Source: JANRKH01 sp033763595 (GTDB taxonomy: Bacteria > Pseudomonadota > Alphaproteobacteria > Rickettsiales > Rickettsiaceae). Taken from it: a stretch of 13,868 bases of DNA. The translations under genes were made by a program, and so were the position numbers. The notes beneath the pieces were generated by a model. It was not told where the DNA came from. It worked only from the letters and a program-made list of their open reading frames with translations, and ran no database searches. Where the stretch lies: assembly GCA_033763595.1 (NCBI GenBank), contig JANRKH010000027.1, forward strand, positions 1-13,868. The letters are read 5' to 3'. This document shows positions 1 to 7,083 of this stretch, piece by piece (positions within the stretch are counted from its first letter, which is position 1; every line of letters starts with the position of its first letter).

Positions 1-705
1 TATAAAATAGAAAAGATAAATATAAAAACTTTAGTAGAAGAAATAATAAATATAGAGATGCCTATGTATATGAATGAGGATTTAACTCAAAATTTCTCAT
101 TTTCTCTAGATACAAGTAATCTTACAAATGAATATATAAACATAGATAAGGAAAAGATAACTCAGGTAATAAGAAATCTATATATAAACTCTATACGTTT
201 CATGGAGAGAATAAAGAGAAGCGGATCTATTGATGCAAGAATAGAAGATTATGATTATCACAAAGAAAAAAAAGATAAAAACAACACAAACAAAACAAAA
301 GGAATACTCTTCTCTATAAGAGACGAAGGACCAGGAATACCAGAAGAAGAAAAAGAAGATATATTCATGTCTTTCTTCCAAAGCTCAAGAACAAAAACAG
401 GAGCAGGAGGAACAGGACTTGGTCTTTCTATCGCAAAAGAAATAACAGATGCTCATAAAGGAAAAATCTGGGTAGAAAATATAATAGAAGAAAACACGGA
501 AGAAAACGGAAGAGAAAACACAGAAGAAGAACAAAATCTACCAGATTATACTACACAAGAGATAGAAGTAATAGAAAATGATAATGATGAAGATAATTAC
601 GAAGATAAATACGAGGATAATAATGATTATGATAGATTCAAACCAACCTCGCATCTAGATAAAAGAATAAAGGGCTGCGTATTCTATCTATGGCTACCTA
701 GGTAG
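1..705 (+). CDS. Sensor histidine kinase, C-terminal ATPase domain (5' end outside window)
   Basis: The reading frame is open from base 1, so the true start lies upstream. Residues are counted from the first Met in view (base 58). A HATPase_c domain is visible: N box around 36-48 (NLYINS, with N40 and N44), G1 box DEGPGIP at 89-95, F box near 103-107, and G2 box GTGLGLS at 118-124. The first 19 residues match the linker that normally follows a HisKA dimerisation domain, which would be off-window. The domain should bind ATP and phosphorylate the kinase's own histidine in a two-component system. The sequence is odd in one place: after GKIWVEN (135-141) about 64 very acidic, Asn/Glu/Asp-rich residues intervene before the final strand GCVFYLWLP (206-214), where relatives have only a few. 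A smaller Lys/Asn-rich expansion sits at 60-81. Ile is almost always ATA, and the strand is purine-rich. A GA-rich run follows the stop (704-718). No partner regulator is in view. The family call is firm; the signal sensed is unknown. Confidence 0.9.
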   Translation, partial: YKIEKINIKTLVEEIINIEMPMYMNEDLTQNFSFSLDTSNLTNEYINIDKEKITQVIRNLYINSIRFMERIKRSGSIDARIEDYDYHKEKKDKNNTNKTKGILFSIRDEGPGIPEEEKEDIFMSFFQSSRTKTGAGGTGLGLSIAKEITDAHKGKIWVENIIEENTEENGRENTEEEQNLPDYTTQEIEVIENDNDEDNYEDKYEDNNDYDRFKPTSHLDKRIKGCVFYLWLPR

Positions 706-1050
706 AGAGAAGAGAGAGAGCGTGGGTATTTATTAACTGGATTCCCGCCTCCGCGGGAATGACAAAAGAGGAAGCGGGAATGACAGCTATGATGACAGTG
801 TCATCCCCTCGAAGGAGGGGATCCAGTCATAATGTCATCCCCTCGAAAGAGGGGATCCAGGGAATATTATCCTTCTAGATTCCCGCCTCCGCGGGAATGA
901 CAAAAGTTGCAGCGGGAATGACGAAAAGGAGACGCGGGAATGACAATCATAGTGTCATCCCCTCGAAAGAGGGGATCCAGGGAATATTATCCTTCTAGAT
1001 TCCCGCCTCCGCGGGAATGACAAAAGTGGTAGCGGGAATGACAATTATGG

Positions 1051-1180
1051 TGTCATCCCCTCGAAGGAGGGGATCTAGTAAACTTGTCATCCCCTCGAAG
1101 GAGGGGATCTAGTAAACTTGTCATCCCCTCGAAGGAGGGGATCCAGTAAACATGTCATCCCCGTGAAAACGGGGATCCAG
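1051..1180. repeat. Four tandem type A hairpins
   Basis: Four type A units follow one another with 6-base spacers TAAACT, TAAACT and TAAACA, the longest tandem run in the array. Units 1 and 2 end in ATCTAG instead of ATCCAG. The fourth (1153-1180) has a different stem base and loop (GT-GAAA-AC). The shared spacer suggests local tandem duplication rather than separate insertions. Confidence 0.9.
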
Positions 1181-1418
1181 GAAATATATTTCTTCTAGAT
1201 TCCCGCCTCCGCGGGAATGACAAAAAAGGAGACGGGAATGACAAAAGTGGTAGCGGGAATGACAATCGCGGTGTCATCCCCTCGAAGGAGGGGATCCAGT
1301 CATAATGTCATCCCCTCGAAGGAGGGGATCCAGGAAATATATTTCTTCTAGATTCCCGCCTCCGCGGGAATGACAAAAAAGGAGACGGGAATGAAAATAA
1401 TGAGGGCGTATGCTACGG

Positions 1419-1440
1419 TGTCATCCCAGTGCGTTTTACG
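1419..1440. repeat. Truncated type A repeat
   Basis: The sequence begins TGTCATCCCAGTGCG like a type A relative with a different stem (CCCAGTGC) but lacks the complementary right arm; it runs straight into the next intact unit at 1441. It is probably the left part of a different repeat subtype cut by later insertion or recombination. Confidence 0.6.
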
Positions 1441-1670
1441 TGTCATCCCCTCGAAGGAGGGGATCCAGGGAATATAAAGACTGGATTCCCGCCTCCGCGG
1501 GAATGACAAAAAAAGGACGCGGGAATGACAGAGACGTTGTCATCCCCTCGAAGGAGGGGATCCAGGAAATATAATTCTTCTAGATTCCCGCCTCCGCGGG
1601 AATGACAAAAAGGAAGCGGGAATGACAAAAAGGAAGCGGGAATGACAATCGCGGTTTAATGTCCGGCATA

Positions 1671-2540
1671 TTAGATTGAGTCAATCACCTGATTGCTCGC
1701 ACCTAAAAGAGATTCTTCCTGTAAGTCTTGCTCTTCTGTTATTTCGGTTTCAACTGGTCCATATCTTCCAGTATAAAGATCCACAGCATAACCAATACCT
1801 GCACCTAAGGCCCCTAACTTTAGTGCAAAAAATAAAGAATCGTAAGCAACAGAAAATGCAGCTCTACCGAATCCAACCACGCCACCTGCTCCAGCGCCTA
1901 GAAAGCCGCCTCCGACTTGCCTTGCATAATCAGCTCCGTGTAATACTACTTTTCCAAACTGCTCTCTCTCATAGCTATTCACTGGTGAGATAAGGCTGTA
2001 AGCCATAGCAACAAATGGCGTTGCTTTTTCCCAAAATCCCTTCCAATATTCTAAGTTTTCATTATATTTTTCAGTATCATTTTCGTATAAATCATGATAC
2101 ATAAGTGCACATGTAGCATGAGATAAAATGTTACCAGTGATTTCCTTAATTAAATAGCCAATAATTCCGTATTTTATAGAGTCTCTTGCTTTTAACAACA
2201 CTGTTCCGGTCTTTAGCCCAGATTCATAATCAAAAAGCTTTGCGATCGTTTCTGATTCTGAACCCGTGAATATAAAGTCTGACACTCCTTGATCTTCAGA
2301 CAGATTAATTTTACCTTGCGGACTTACCGAATATTGTTTATATCTCTTTCCAAGAAATGCGCTTAGCGTTTGGTTACCTAATTTTTTACTTAGAAGCTCG
2401 TCACTTTCAGAGAAGTTCTGTTTAGAGTGAATGCCAGAGCACATACCAGCTAGCATTAATGGAATGCCGTGCGCAGCGGAATATAAAAATGCTAAAGAAA
2501 AAAACTTATTAAAGTATGTTACAGTGTATTTATACTTCAT
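1671..2540 (-). CDS. Hypothetical membrane protein with glycine-rich C-terminal segments
   Basis: I do not recognise this 289-residue protein. Residues about 12-34 form a hydrophobic stretch after a basic start, which may be a signal anchor. A Gly/Ala-rich stretch at about 210-254 (GGGFLGAGAGGVVGFG, then LGALGAGIGYAVDLY) resembles paired membrane helices of glycine-zipper type. The centre (40-200) is polar with a few hydrophobic helices, and the tail is acidic. A TTG codon at 2567 would add nine residues, but the promoter's -10 box covers it, so ATG at 2540 is the likely start; AAAGGA precedes it at short spacing. The cysteine in LAGMCSG does not fit a lipobox because Met is at -1. The gene is monocistronic, 100 bases downstream of the GT2 gene, and ends about 25 bases from the repeat array. 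Its function is unknown; a membrane location is an inference. Confidence 0.75.
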   Translation of the reverse strand: MKYKYTVTYFNKFFSLAFLYSAAHGIPLMLAGMCSGIHSKQNFSESDELLSKKLGNQTLSAFLGKRYKQYSVSPQGKINLSEDQGVSDFIFTGSESETIAKLFDYESGLKTGTVLLKARDSIKYGIIGYLIKEITGNILSHATCALMYHDLYENDTEKYNENLEYWKGFWEKATPFVAMAYSLISPVNSYEREQFGKVVLHGADYARQVGGGFLGAGAGGVVGFGRAAFSVAYDSLFFALKLGALGAGIGYAVDLYTGRYGPVETEITEEQDLQEESLLGASNQVIDSI

Positions 2541-2566
2541 TTTCCTTTGTAAATATTTTTGTGGCA

Positions 2567-2595
2567 ATTATATATTCTTTTGAAAGAAAAGTCAA
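2567..2595 (-). promoter_or_regulatory. Near-consensus sigma-70 promoter
   Basis: On the minus strand TTGACT (2595-2590) is followed by 17 bases and then a perfect TATAAT (2572-2567). Transcription would begin near 2560, leaving about 20 untranslated bases before ATG at 2540. It is the best promoter match in the window and it settles the start of the downstream gene. Confidence 0.8.
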
Positions 2596-2640
2596 TCCTA
2601 AATAGAAATGAATATTAATAATTAATAAACATAAAAAAAT

Positions 2641-3480
2641 TTATAAGGATTTGATATAATATCTCAACCAAATCCCTAGATATATCGTGTATCTTATTGC
2701 CCAAAATCTTGTCCATGGAAAGAATTTATTTAGATATATAATGAAACCCCTAGCTTTATGCTCTTCAAGAAATCTCTTAGTTGTTTTGCTTGTGCTTAAG
2801 TAATGATAAATTTTCGCTGATTTTATAAAACATATTTTTCCGCCGGCTCTATTGATTTTCATGCATAAATCCATATCCTCGACATGGAGAAAATATTCTT
2901 CGCTCAAAGCTCCTATCTGATAAAATCTGTGTTTATCACACATAAATAACGCTCCAGAAAAAGCCTCGAGCGGTGATATTTCTGGTAAAAGATCTATCTC
3001 GCTTACATTCCTATTGATTCCGGTAAAACCAAACTTGTCTAAGCCAAAACTTTGTATCACTGCATTGCTAAAATTGATTAAATTTCTTCTGCATGTTTGC
3101 TGAATGGACCCATCTGAATTGTAAATAACACTAGTTGCAAACCAATATTCCTTTTGTCCTATAAGTGCATTTTTTAGCTTAAATGCAAAATCAATATCAT
3201 GAGTGTAGCAATCAGGATTCATAAATAAGAAATAATTGCCCGCAGCAATACTTGCTCCAAGATTGCACCCTTTTGAAAAACCAATATTACCGTGGCCGTC
3301 TACAAGCTTAATAATATCTTGAGTCGCAAGTTCTTTTAAGCTTCTTAGGTCATCCTCAGGATTACCGTTATTAACAATAATTATCTCTTTTATACCATTT
3401 AAAGCTTTACATGAATCTATGCACTCGAAAATTACCTTTGATGTGTAATATGAAACTATTATTATAGAAATATCATTCAT
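2641..3480 (-). CDS. GT2-family glycosyltransferase, rhamnosyltransferase-like
   Basis: This 279-residue protein has a GT-A fold of the GT2 family. Visible motifs, in order: an N-terminal strand ISIIIVSYYTS (4-14), IIIVNNGN (33-40), NIGFSKGCNLGA (65-76), the metal/nucleotide-binding region FMNPDC (86-91), SGALFM (175-180), and the acceptor-side EEYFLHVEDMDLC (194-206), where ED is the likely base region. Relatives add rhamnose or other sugars to cell-surface glycans from nucleotide-sugar donors. There is no obvious membrane anchor, so it probably acts at the cytoplasmic face of the inner membrane. Its ATG overlaps the stop of the M16 peptidase (ATGA, 3480-3477), and no Shine-Dalgarno sequence is seen, so translation is likely coupled. 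It is the last gene of the mraY operon. The family is firm; donor and acceptor are unknown. Confidence 0.9.
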   Translation of the reverse strand: MNDISIIIVSYYTSKVIFECIDSCKALNGIKEIIIVNNGNPEDDLRSLKELATQDIIKLVDGHGNIGFSKGCNLGASIAAGNYFLFMNPDCYTHDIDFAFKLKNALIGQKEYWFATSVIYNSDGSIQQTCRRNLINFSNAVIQSFGLDKFGFTGINRNVSEIDLLPEISPLEAFSGALFMCDKHRFYQIGALSEEYFLHVEDMDLCMKINRAGGKICFIKSAKIYHYLSTSKTTKRFLEEHKARGFIIYLNKFFPWTRFWAIRYTIYLGIWLRYYIKSL

Positions 3481-4736
3481 AGAATTTTACTAAAATCGCT
3501 AATGTTAAAATCAAGGAAGTTTGGGCCAACAACTGAAAAAGCAATTTTAGATGAAAATATTTTATCGGCAGCAAGTTTTAGATTGTTTATATTAATTGAA
3601 TCTAGCGTATCTATAACTTCTTTATCTGATATTTCTCTTTGATATCTAAAATAATTCTTCCCCTGCTCTTCTGATCTATACGATGTACTCTCAGAAGACA
3701 TTATAATGCATGATTTTACTTGATCCTTAGCTCTTTTTAGTTCCTCTTCTGTAATGTTAGTTCTGAGTTTATTGATTTGTATAAACATGTTCTCAACAAC
3801 TATTTTCAGTTTTTCTGGAGCAGTGCCTGCGTAAAGTGTAAATAACCCAGTATCTGAGTATGATGAATTAAATGATCCTACCGAATACGCAAGTCCCATT
3901 TGCTCTCTGATAGATTGGAAAAGCCTTGAAGAAGTACCGCCTCCCAATATTAATGATAAAATTTGCGTATTGAATATTTGTTTTAAGTTTTTATTGTCAC
4001 ATGATTCAAATGCAACCATAAGACTAGATTGTTCAAGTAGTTCTTTTTGCACAAAAGATTCACCTCCTGTATACACTGCTCTCTCTACTTTAGGACTTAT
4101 GACCTTTTGCAAGAAAGAGAATTTCTTTTCTGCAAGTTTTTGCGCATAATCGCGATTAATATTTCCAGCAAGTGAAAGAATTGAGTTAGAAGCTGAATAG
4201 TGCTTGCTTACAAAGTCCTTAAAATTTATAGTGGTAAATTTTGATATTGATTCTTCGGTGCCCAAAATTGGTTTACCAATAGGCTGGTTACTATAGCTCT
4301 TCATCATTAAATGTTCATGGCATAAATCATCAGGACTATCCTTACTTGCAGCTATTTCCTGACATATAACACCAAATTCTCTTTTTATCTCTTCTTCCTC
4401 ATAAATAGAATTTTCTATTATATCTGAAATAATATCTAGACCTTTTTCAAGATGCTCATCCACAACTTTTGCATAATATATTGTTGCCTCCTTTGAAGTG
4501 TAAGCATTAAATTGACCTCCTATTTGATCAAACTCCTCCGCAATTTTTTTTGCAGACCTATTTTTTGTCCCCTTGAAAGCCATATGTTCAAGAAAATGAG
4601 AAAGACCCTCTTCTCCCTGATTTTCGTATCTACTACCAACTCCGACAATAAAATTGATTGAAATAGTTCTAAAACCTTCCATAGAATATGTTACAAGCGG
4701 CAAGTCATTTGATAGTTTCGAAATTTGAAATTTCAT
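3477..4736 (-). CDS. M16B zinc metallopeptidase (processing-peptidase-like)
   Basis: The 419-residue length is usual for single-chain M16B enzymes. The inverted zinc motif HFLEH is at 47-51 (H47 and H51 zinc ligands, E50 catalytic) and the third ligand is E127 in FGVICQEIAA, at the family's usual distance. The C-terminal half carries the conserved GGGTSSRLFQSIREQ...GLAYSV (266-290), which helps form the substrate cavity. Homologues include mitochondrial processing peptidase beta and the rickettsial putative peptidase, which cleaves short or presequence-like peptides. The start overlaps the end of the GT4 gene by 32 bases and its stop overlaps the GT2 start, so all three are cotranslated. No signal peptide is visible, suggesting cytoplasmic action. 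The link to envelope glycosyltransferases may be only operon packing. Confidence 0.95.
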   Translation of the reverse strand: MKFQISKLSNDLPLVTYSMEGFRTISINFIVGVGSRYENQGEEGLSHFLEHMAFKGTKNRSAKKIAEEFDQIGGQFNAYTSKEATIYYAKVVDEHLEKGLDIISDIIENSIYEEEEIKREFGVICQEIAASKDSPDDLCHEHLMMKSYSNQPIGKPILGTEESISKFTTINFKDFVSKHYSASNSILSLAGNINRDYAQKLAEKKFSFLQKVISPKVERAVYTGGESFVQKELLEQSSLMVAFESCDNKNLKQIFNTQILSLILGGGTSSRLFQSIREQMGLAYSVGSFNSSYSDTGLFTLYAGTAPEKLKIVVENMFIQINKLRTNITEEELKRAKDQVKSCIIMSSESTSYRSEEQGKNYFRYQREISDKEVIDTLDSININNLKLAADKIFSSKIAFSVVGPNFLDFNISDFSKIL

Positions 4737-5913
4737 TGTTGATTATTTTATTTAAGTTCCTAGAAAATAATATAGTAGCATTTTCTATATTGTGAGTGGT
4801 TAGAAGGTTTTTATAAGCATTTTTGGCGCAATTACTAGCAAAATCTTTATTTTGTTTAAATTTTACTATGGCTTCTAGAAATTCTTCTGTGGAATTAATA
4901 TTTACTAATATACCATTGTGATTATTTTCTATAAGATCTAGGGGCCCGTCTGTTCTAGTTGCGATAATTGGCGTATGGTTTAGCATAGCTTCTAAAATGA
5001 TTATTCCAAATGGCTCTTCAATTGATGGCAAGCAAAAAACATCTATGTCCCTAAAAAATTTTTCTTTATCTGACGCCCATCCAGTAAATTTTACATACTC
5101 ATCTAGGGAAAGTAGTTTGGTTAGTTTGCGCAAATTGTCCCTTTCTTCCCCATCTCCGGCGATTATAAGTTTTATAGACTCTCCTGTTAGGACAAAATGA
5201 TACACTGCTCTTATTAAAACATCAAACCCCTTTTTTTTGACCAGCCTGCCCATAGCTCCTATTGTAAATACCTTTTTTTTTGGTGGATCTATATTAGACC
5301 CCTCCGGAAACTCTACTCCTAGCTGCAATTGCGCCTCAGGTACTGTGCCCTGATCCTCATGTGCCTTATGTGCTACTTCCGGTCCTTTAGCTCCATCTGC
5401 TTTTACTAGCTTGCAAGGAGCTTGAGTTTGAAGGAGAGGTCTATTAATCCTACTATCTTGGGTATCTATAAAATTGGGCATTAAATGCAACTTTTGCGGA
5501 GAAATTTTCTCTAAAAGCAAAGATGTGAGCTGGTTACTTGTTAAACAAAATATATGATCACATTTTATAATATATTTATATGAGTAGTTATGAGCAACTC
5601 CTATTATTATTGGTTTTTTTCTAAACCACATGGTCGCTAGAATGACGAAATTGATTGCTCTATTTCCATGAGCAATAATTATTGCTGGATTTTCTGTTTT
5701 GATTTTGAACCCTATACTTAATATAGAAATAGGGTCATAGTTAAAGAGATTTGGCACTGAAAAACTTTCAGAAACTTCTGACGAAATTTTTGCACCATAT
5801 GAAGTTACGGCGATAAGATGAAAACCTAGATACTTAATTAATTTATTATAATTAAGAAAAGCTTGCTGAATCCCTCCGCGCCCACGACTGAGCATGACAT
5901 TCATTATTTTCAT
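4705..5913 (-). CDS. GT4-family glycosyltransferase carrying an in-frame palindromic element
   Basis: This is a 402-residue GT-B-fold enzyme. The N-terminal lobe begins with the acceptor-side loop SRGRGGIQQAF (9-19). The linker PNFID (146-150) leads to the C-terminal lobe with GAMGRLVKKKGFDVLIRA (219-236), IAGDGEERDNL (251-261) and the EX7E motif E300-E308 in EEPFGIIILEAM, which binds the nucleotide-sugar. Relatives act on capsule, lipopolysaccharide or other surface glycans at the inner face of the membrane. Between the lobes, residues about 156-207 are an extra stretch rich in Ala, Glu, Gln, Lys and Pro, encoded by a copy of repeat family I (see that entry). Without it the protein would have an ordinary length near 350. 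The lobe linker is a place where an insert should be tolerated. The ATG is seven bases after the mraY stop, with AAGG about ten bases upstream. Specific substrate is unknown. Confidence 0.9.
   Translation of the reverse strand: MKIMNVMLSRGRGGIQQAFLNYNKLIKYLGFHLIAVTSYGAKISSEVSESFSVPNLFNYDPISILSIGFKIKTENPAIIIAHGNRAINFVILATMWFRKKPIIIGVAHNYSYKYIIKCDHIFCLTSNQLTSLLLEKISPQKLHLMPNFIDTQDSRINRPLLQTQAPCKLVKADGAKGPEVAHKAHEDQGTVPEAQLQLGVEFPEGSNIDPPKKKVFTIGAMGRLVKKKGFDVLIRAVYHFVLTGESIKLIIAGDGEERDNLRKLTKLLSLDEYVKFTGWASDKEKFFRDIDVFCLPSIEEPFGIIILEAMLNHTPIIATRTDGPLDLIENNHNGILVNINSTEEFLEAIVKFKQNKDFASNCAKNAYKNLLTTHNIENATILFSRNLNKIINNEISNFETIK
5294..5447. repeat. Palindromic element family I, copy a (inside GT4 gene)
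   Basis: The left end reads TTAGACCCCTCCGGAAACTC and the right end, on the other strand, AATAGACCTCTCCTTC then AAACTC, an imperfect terminal inverted repeat. The left 42 bases (5294-5335) nearly match 7234-7276, and the right third (TTTTACTAGC, AAGGAGCTTGAGTTT) matches 7451-7480. It keeps the reading frame open and adds about 51 codons. This is the behaviour of Rickettsia palindromic elements, though the sequence is not one I can assign to a named RPE family. Confidence 0.85.
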
Positions 5914-5920
5914 CGTAATA

Positions 5921-7009
5921 TTACCTTATCTTGAGGCTTGCTAGTGCGATAAATGCAAATATAAGTGATATTATCCAAAAACGTATTACAACTTTTGACT
6001 CACTCCAGCCTAATTTTTCAAAATGATGGTGAAGAGGCGCCATTTTAAAAAAACGCTTTCCGCCTGTATATTTAAAATAATATACTTGTATCATGACGGA
6101 TAAAGTTTCGATCACAAATACTCCTCCAGCAATAGCCAAAAGCAACTCCTGCTTGCAAATTATTGCAAGAGTACCCAATGTTGCCCCAAATGACAAACTT
6201 CCAGTATCTCCCATGAACACTTCTGCAGGCTGTGCATTGTACCATAAAAAACCAAGTCCTGAACCAATGATTGCGCCGCAAAAAACCGCAAGCTCTGCAG
6301 TACCTGGGATATGAGTCATGTGCAAATAATTTGCATATAAGCTATTTCCAGTCAAATATGCAATTAAGCCAAAACATGATGCTACGATGCAGATCGGAAC
6401 TATCGCAAGTCCATCAAGCCCGTCGGTCAAATTGACAGAATTTGATGAGCCCACGATCACAAGGGACGAAAAAAGTAAGTAAAAAGCCCCGAGATGGAAG
6501 TAAGTTTTTTTTAGAAATGGAATAGTAAGTACATCGCGATAAGATGTATCTGATATAAAAAAAACACAGACAACTATAGGAACAGTGGATAAAAATTGCG
6601 TTATTAACTTGAATCTAGGCCTGACCCCATGATGGTTTTGCCTAGAAATTTTTAGATAATCGTCAATAAATCCAAGCGCTCCAAATAAAATTGTAGAGAA
6701 TAGTACCAGATATATGTATGGATTTGTAAGATCTGTAAATAATATACAGGATACAAAAGTAGAAACTAAAGCAATCAAGCCGCCCATCGTGGGTGTCCCT
6801 GCTTTAGATTTATGAGACTCAGGGCCATCGTCTCGAATAGGCTGCCCTTTCTTTTGCCATTGTTTTAATGTAGCAATAATATATGAGCCAGCTAGTAAGC
6901 TAAAAAAGAAGCTAAAAATAGTTGCAACTAAAAAACGAAATGATATGTAGTGAAAAAGGTTCGTTAGATGCGCAAAAGAAGTGAATGTCTTTAAAAATAA
7001 ATATATCAT
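5921..7009 (-). CDS. mraY: Phospho-N-acetylmuramoyl-pentapeptide-transferase
   Basis: MraY transfers phospho-MurNAc-pentapeptide from UDP to undecaprenyl phosphate, forming lipid I at the cytoplasmic face of the inner membrane. The 362 residues match the usual length (about 360) with roughly ten membrane segments. Signature motifs are present: DDGPESHKSKAGTPTMGG (60-77), the catalytic Asp pair in GFIDDYLK (113-120), NLTDGLDGLA (193-202), FMGDTGSLS (265-273, D268) and PLHHHFE (325-331). No mur or fts gene is beside it, so it has left the usual dcw cluster, as is common in reduced rickettsial genomes; it heads an operon with GT4, M16 and GT2 genes. No strong ribosome-binding site precedes the ATG, but a short open frame ends on it (TAATG), which could couple translation. 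Its presence implies that the organism makes at least lipid II precursors. Confidence 0.97.
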   Translation of the reverse strand: MIYLFLKTFTSFAHLTNLFHYISFRFLVATIFSFFFSLLAGSYIIATLKQWQKKGQPIRDDGPESHKSKAGTPTMGGLIALVSTFVSCILFTDLTNPYIYLVLFSTILFGALGFIDDYLKISRQNHHGVRPRFKLITQFLSTVPIVVCVFFISDTSYRDVLTIPFLKKTYFHLGAFYLLFSSLVIVGSSNSVNLTDGLDGLAIVPICIVASCFGLIAYLTGNSLYANYLHMTHIPGTAELAVFCGAIIGSGLGFLWYNAQPAEVFMGDTGSLSFGATLGTLAIICKQELLLAIAGGVFVIETLSVMIQVYYFKYTGGKRFFKMAPLHHHFEKLGWSESKVVIRFWIISLIFAFIALASLKIR

Positions 7010-7083
7010 TAAATTCTTGAATGTACCTTGAACGTTAACTTATTTCTGAATGCCCAGCTTAACTCATCTTCATTGTAAACCAT
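7009..7083 (-). CDS. Possible 24-codon leader frame overlapping mraY start
   Basis: On the minus strand ATG at 7083 opens MVYNEDELSWAFRNK and continues to TAA at 7011-7009, whose last A is the A of the mraY ATG. The frame stays open upstream to a TAG near 7131, so the same 24 codons could also be the tail of a decayed gene; the peptide FIWVIKNGVWYIS precedes the Met. There is no clear ribosome-binding site. It may be a coupling leader, a gene remnant or chance. The overlap is seen; function is guesswork. Confidence 0.3.
   Translation of the reverse strand: MVYNEDELSWAFRNKLTFKVHSRI

Larger units (their letters stand above)
737..1646. repeat. Dense array of two hairpin repeat types in opposite orientation
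   Basis: This gene-free stretch is almost wholly repeats. Type A (28 bp, TGTC-ATCCCC-N8-GGGGAT-CCAG) starts at 799, 833, 953, 1051, 1085, 1119, 1153, 1272, 1306, 1441 and 1538. Type B (CTAG or CTGG, then ATTCCC-N8-GGGAAT, then GACA) starts at about 737, 875, 995, 1195, 1348, 1481 and 1580. Half-units with only GCGGGAATGACA follow many B units (near 774, 912, 935, 1032, 1252, 1519, 1615 and 1634). The reverse complement of A aligns with B, so they are one family in two orientations. Each full unit folds into an 8-bp stem with a 4-base loop. The core ATTCCC-N8-GGGAAT has the same form as the neisserial dRS3 repeat. Similar sequences are scattered in other bacterial genomes; a dense cluster like this could act as a transcription end, a recombination site or a repeat hotspot, none of which is shown here. 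Confidence 0.95.

Noticed and set aside
178..381. Minus-strand Phe/Ile-rich frame opposite the kinase
   Set aside because: It is the antisense shadow of the purine-rich kinase gene, with no homology-like motif.
1443..1628. Minus-strand 61-codon frame with repeated CHSRGGGNP peptides
   Set aside because: It is only the translation of the hairpin repeats; such frames arise in any copy of this repeat.
737..1646. CRISPR array
   Set aside because: Units are palindromic, in two orientations, with short repeated linkers instead of unique 25-40 base spacers, and no cas gene is present.
1676..1993. Plus-strand 105-codon frame opposite the membrane protein
   Set aside because: It has no promoter or motif; the minus-strand gene has a near-consensus promoter.
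2433..2444. Lipobox-like LAGMC in the membrane protein
   Set aside because: The residue before Cys is Met, which lipoprotein signal peptidase sites do not allow.
2541..2567. TTG start nine codons upstream for the membrane protein
   Set aside because: The TATAAT box at 2572-2567 covers that codon, so it would lie upstream of the transcript start.
6072..6314. Open frames on both strands inside mraY
   Set aside because: They overlap the well-supported mraY frame and show no domain or start signal.
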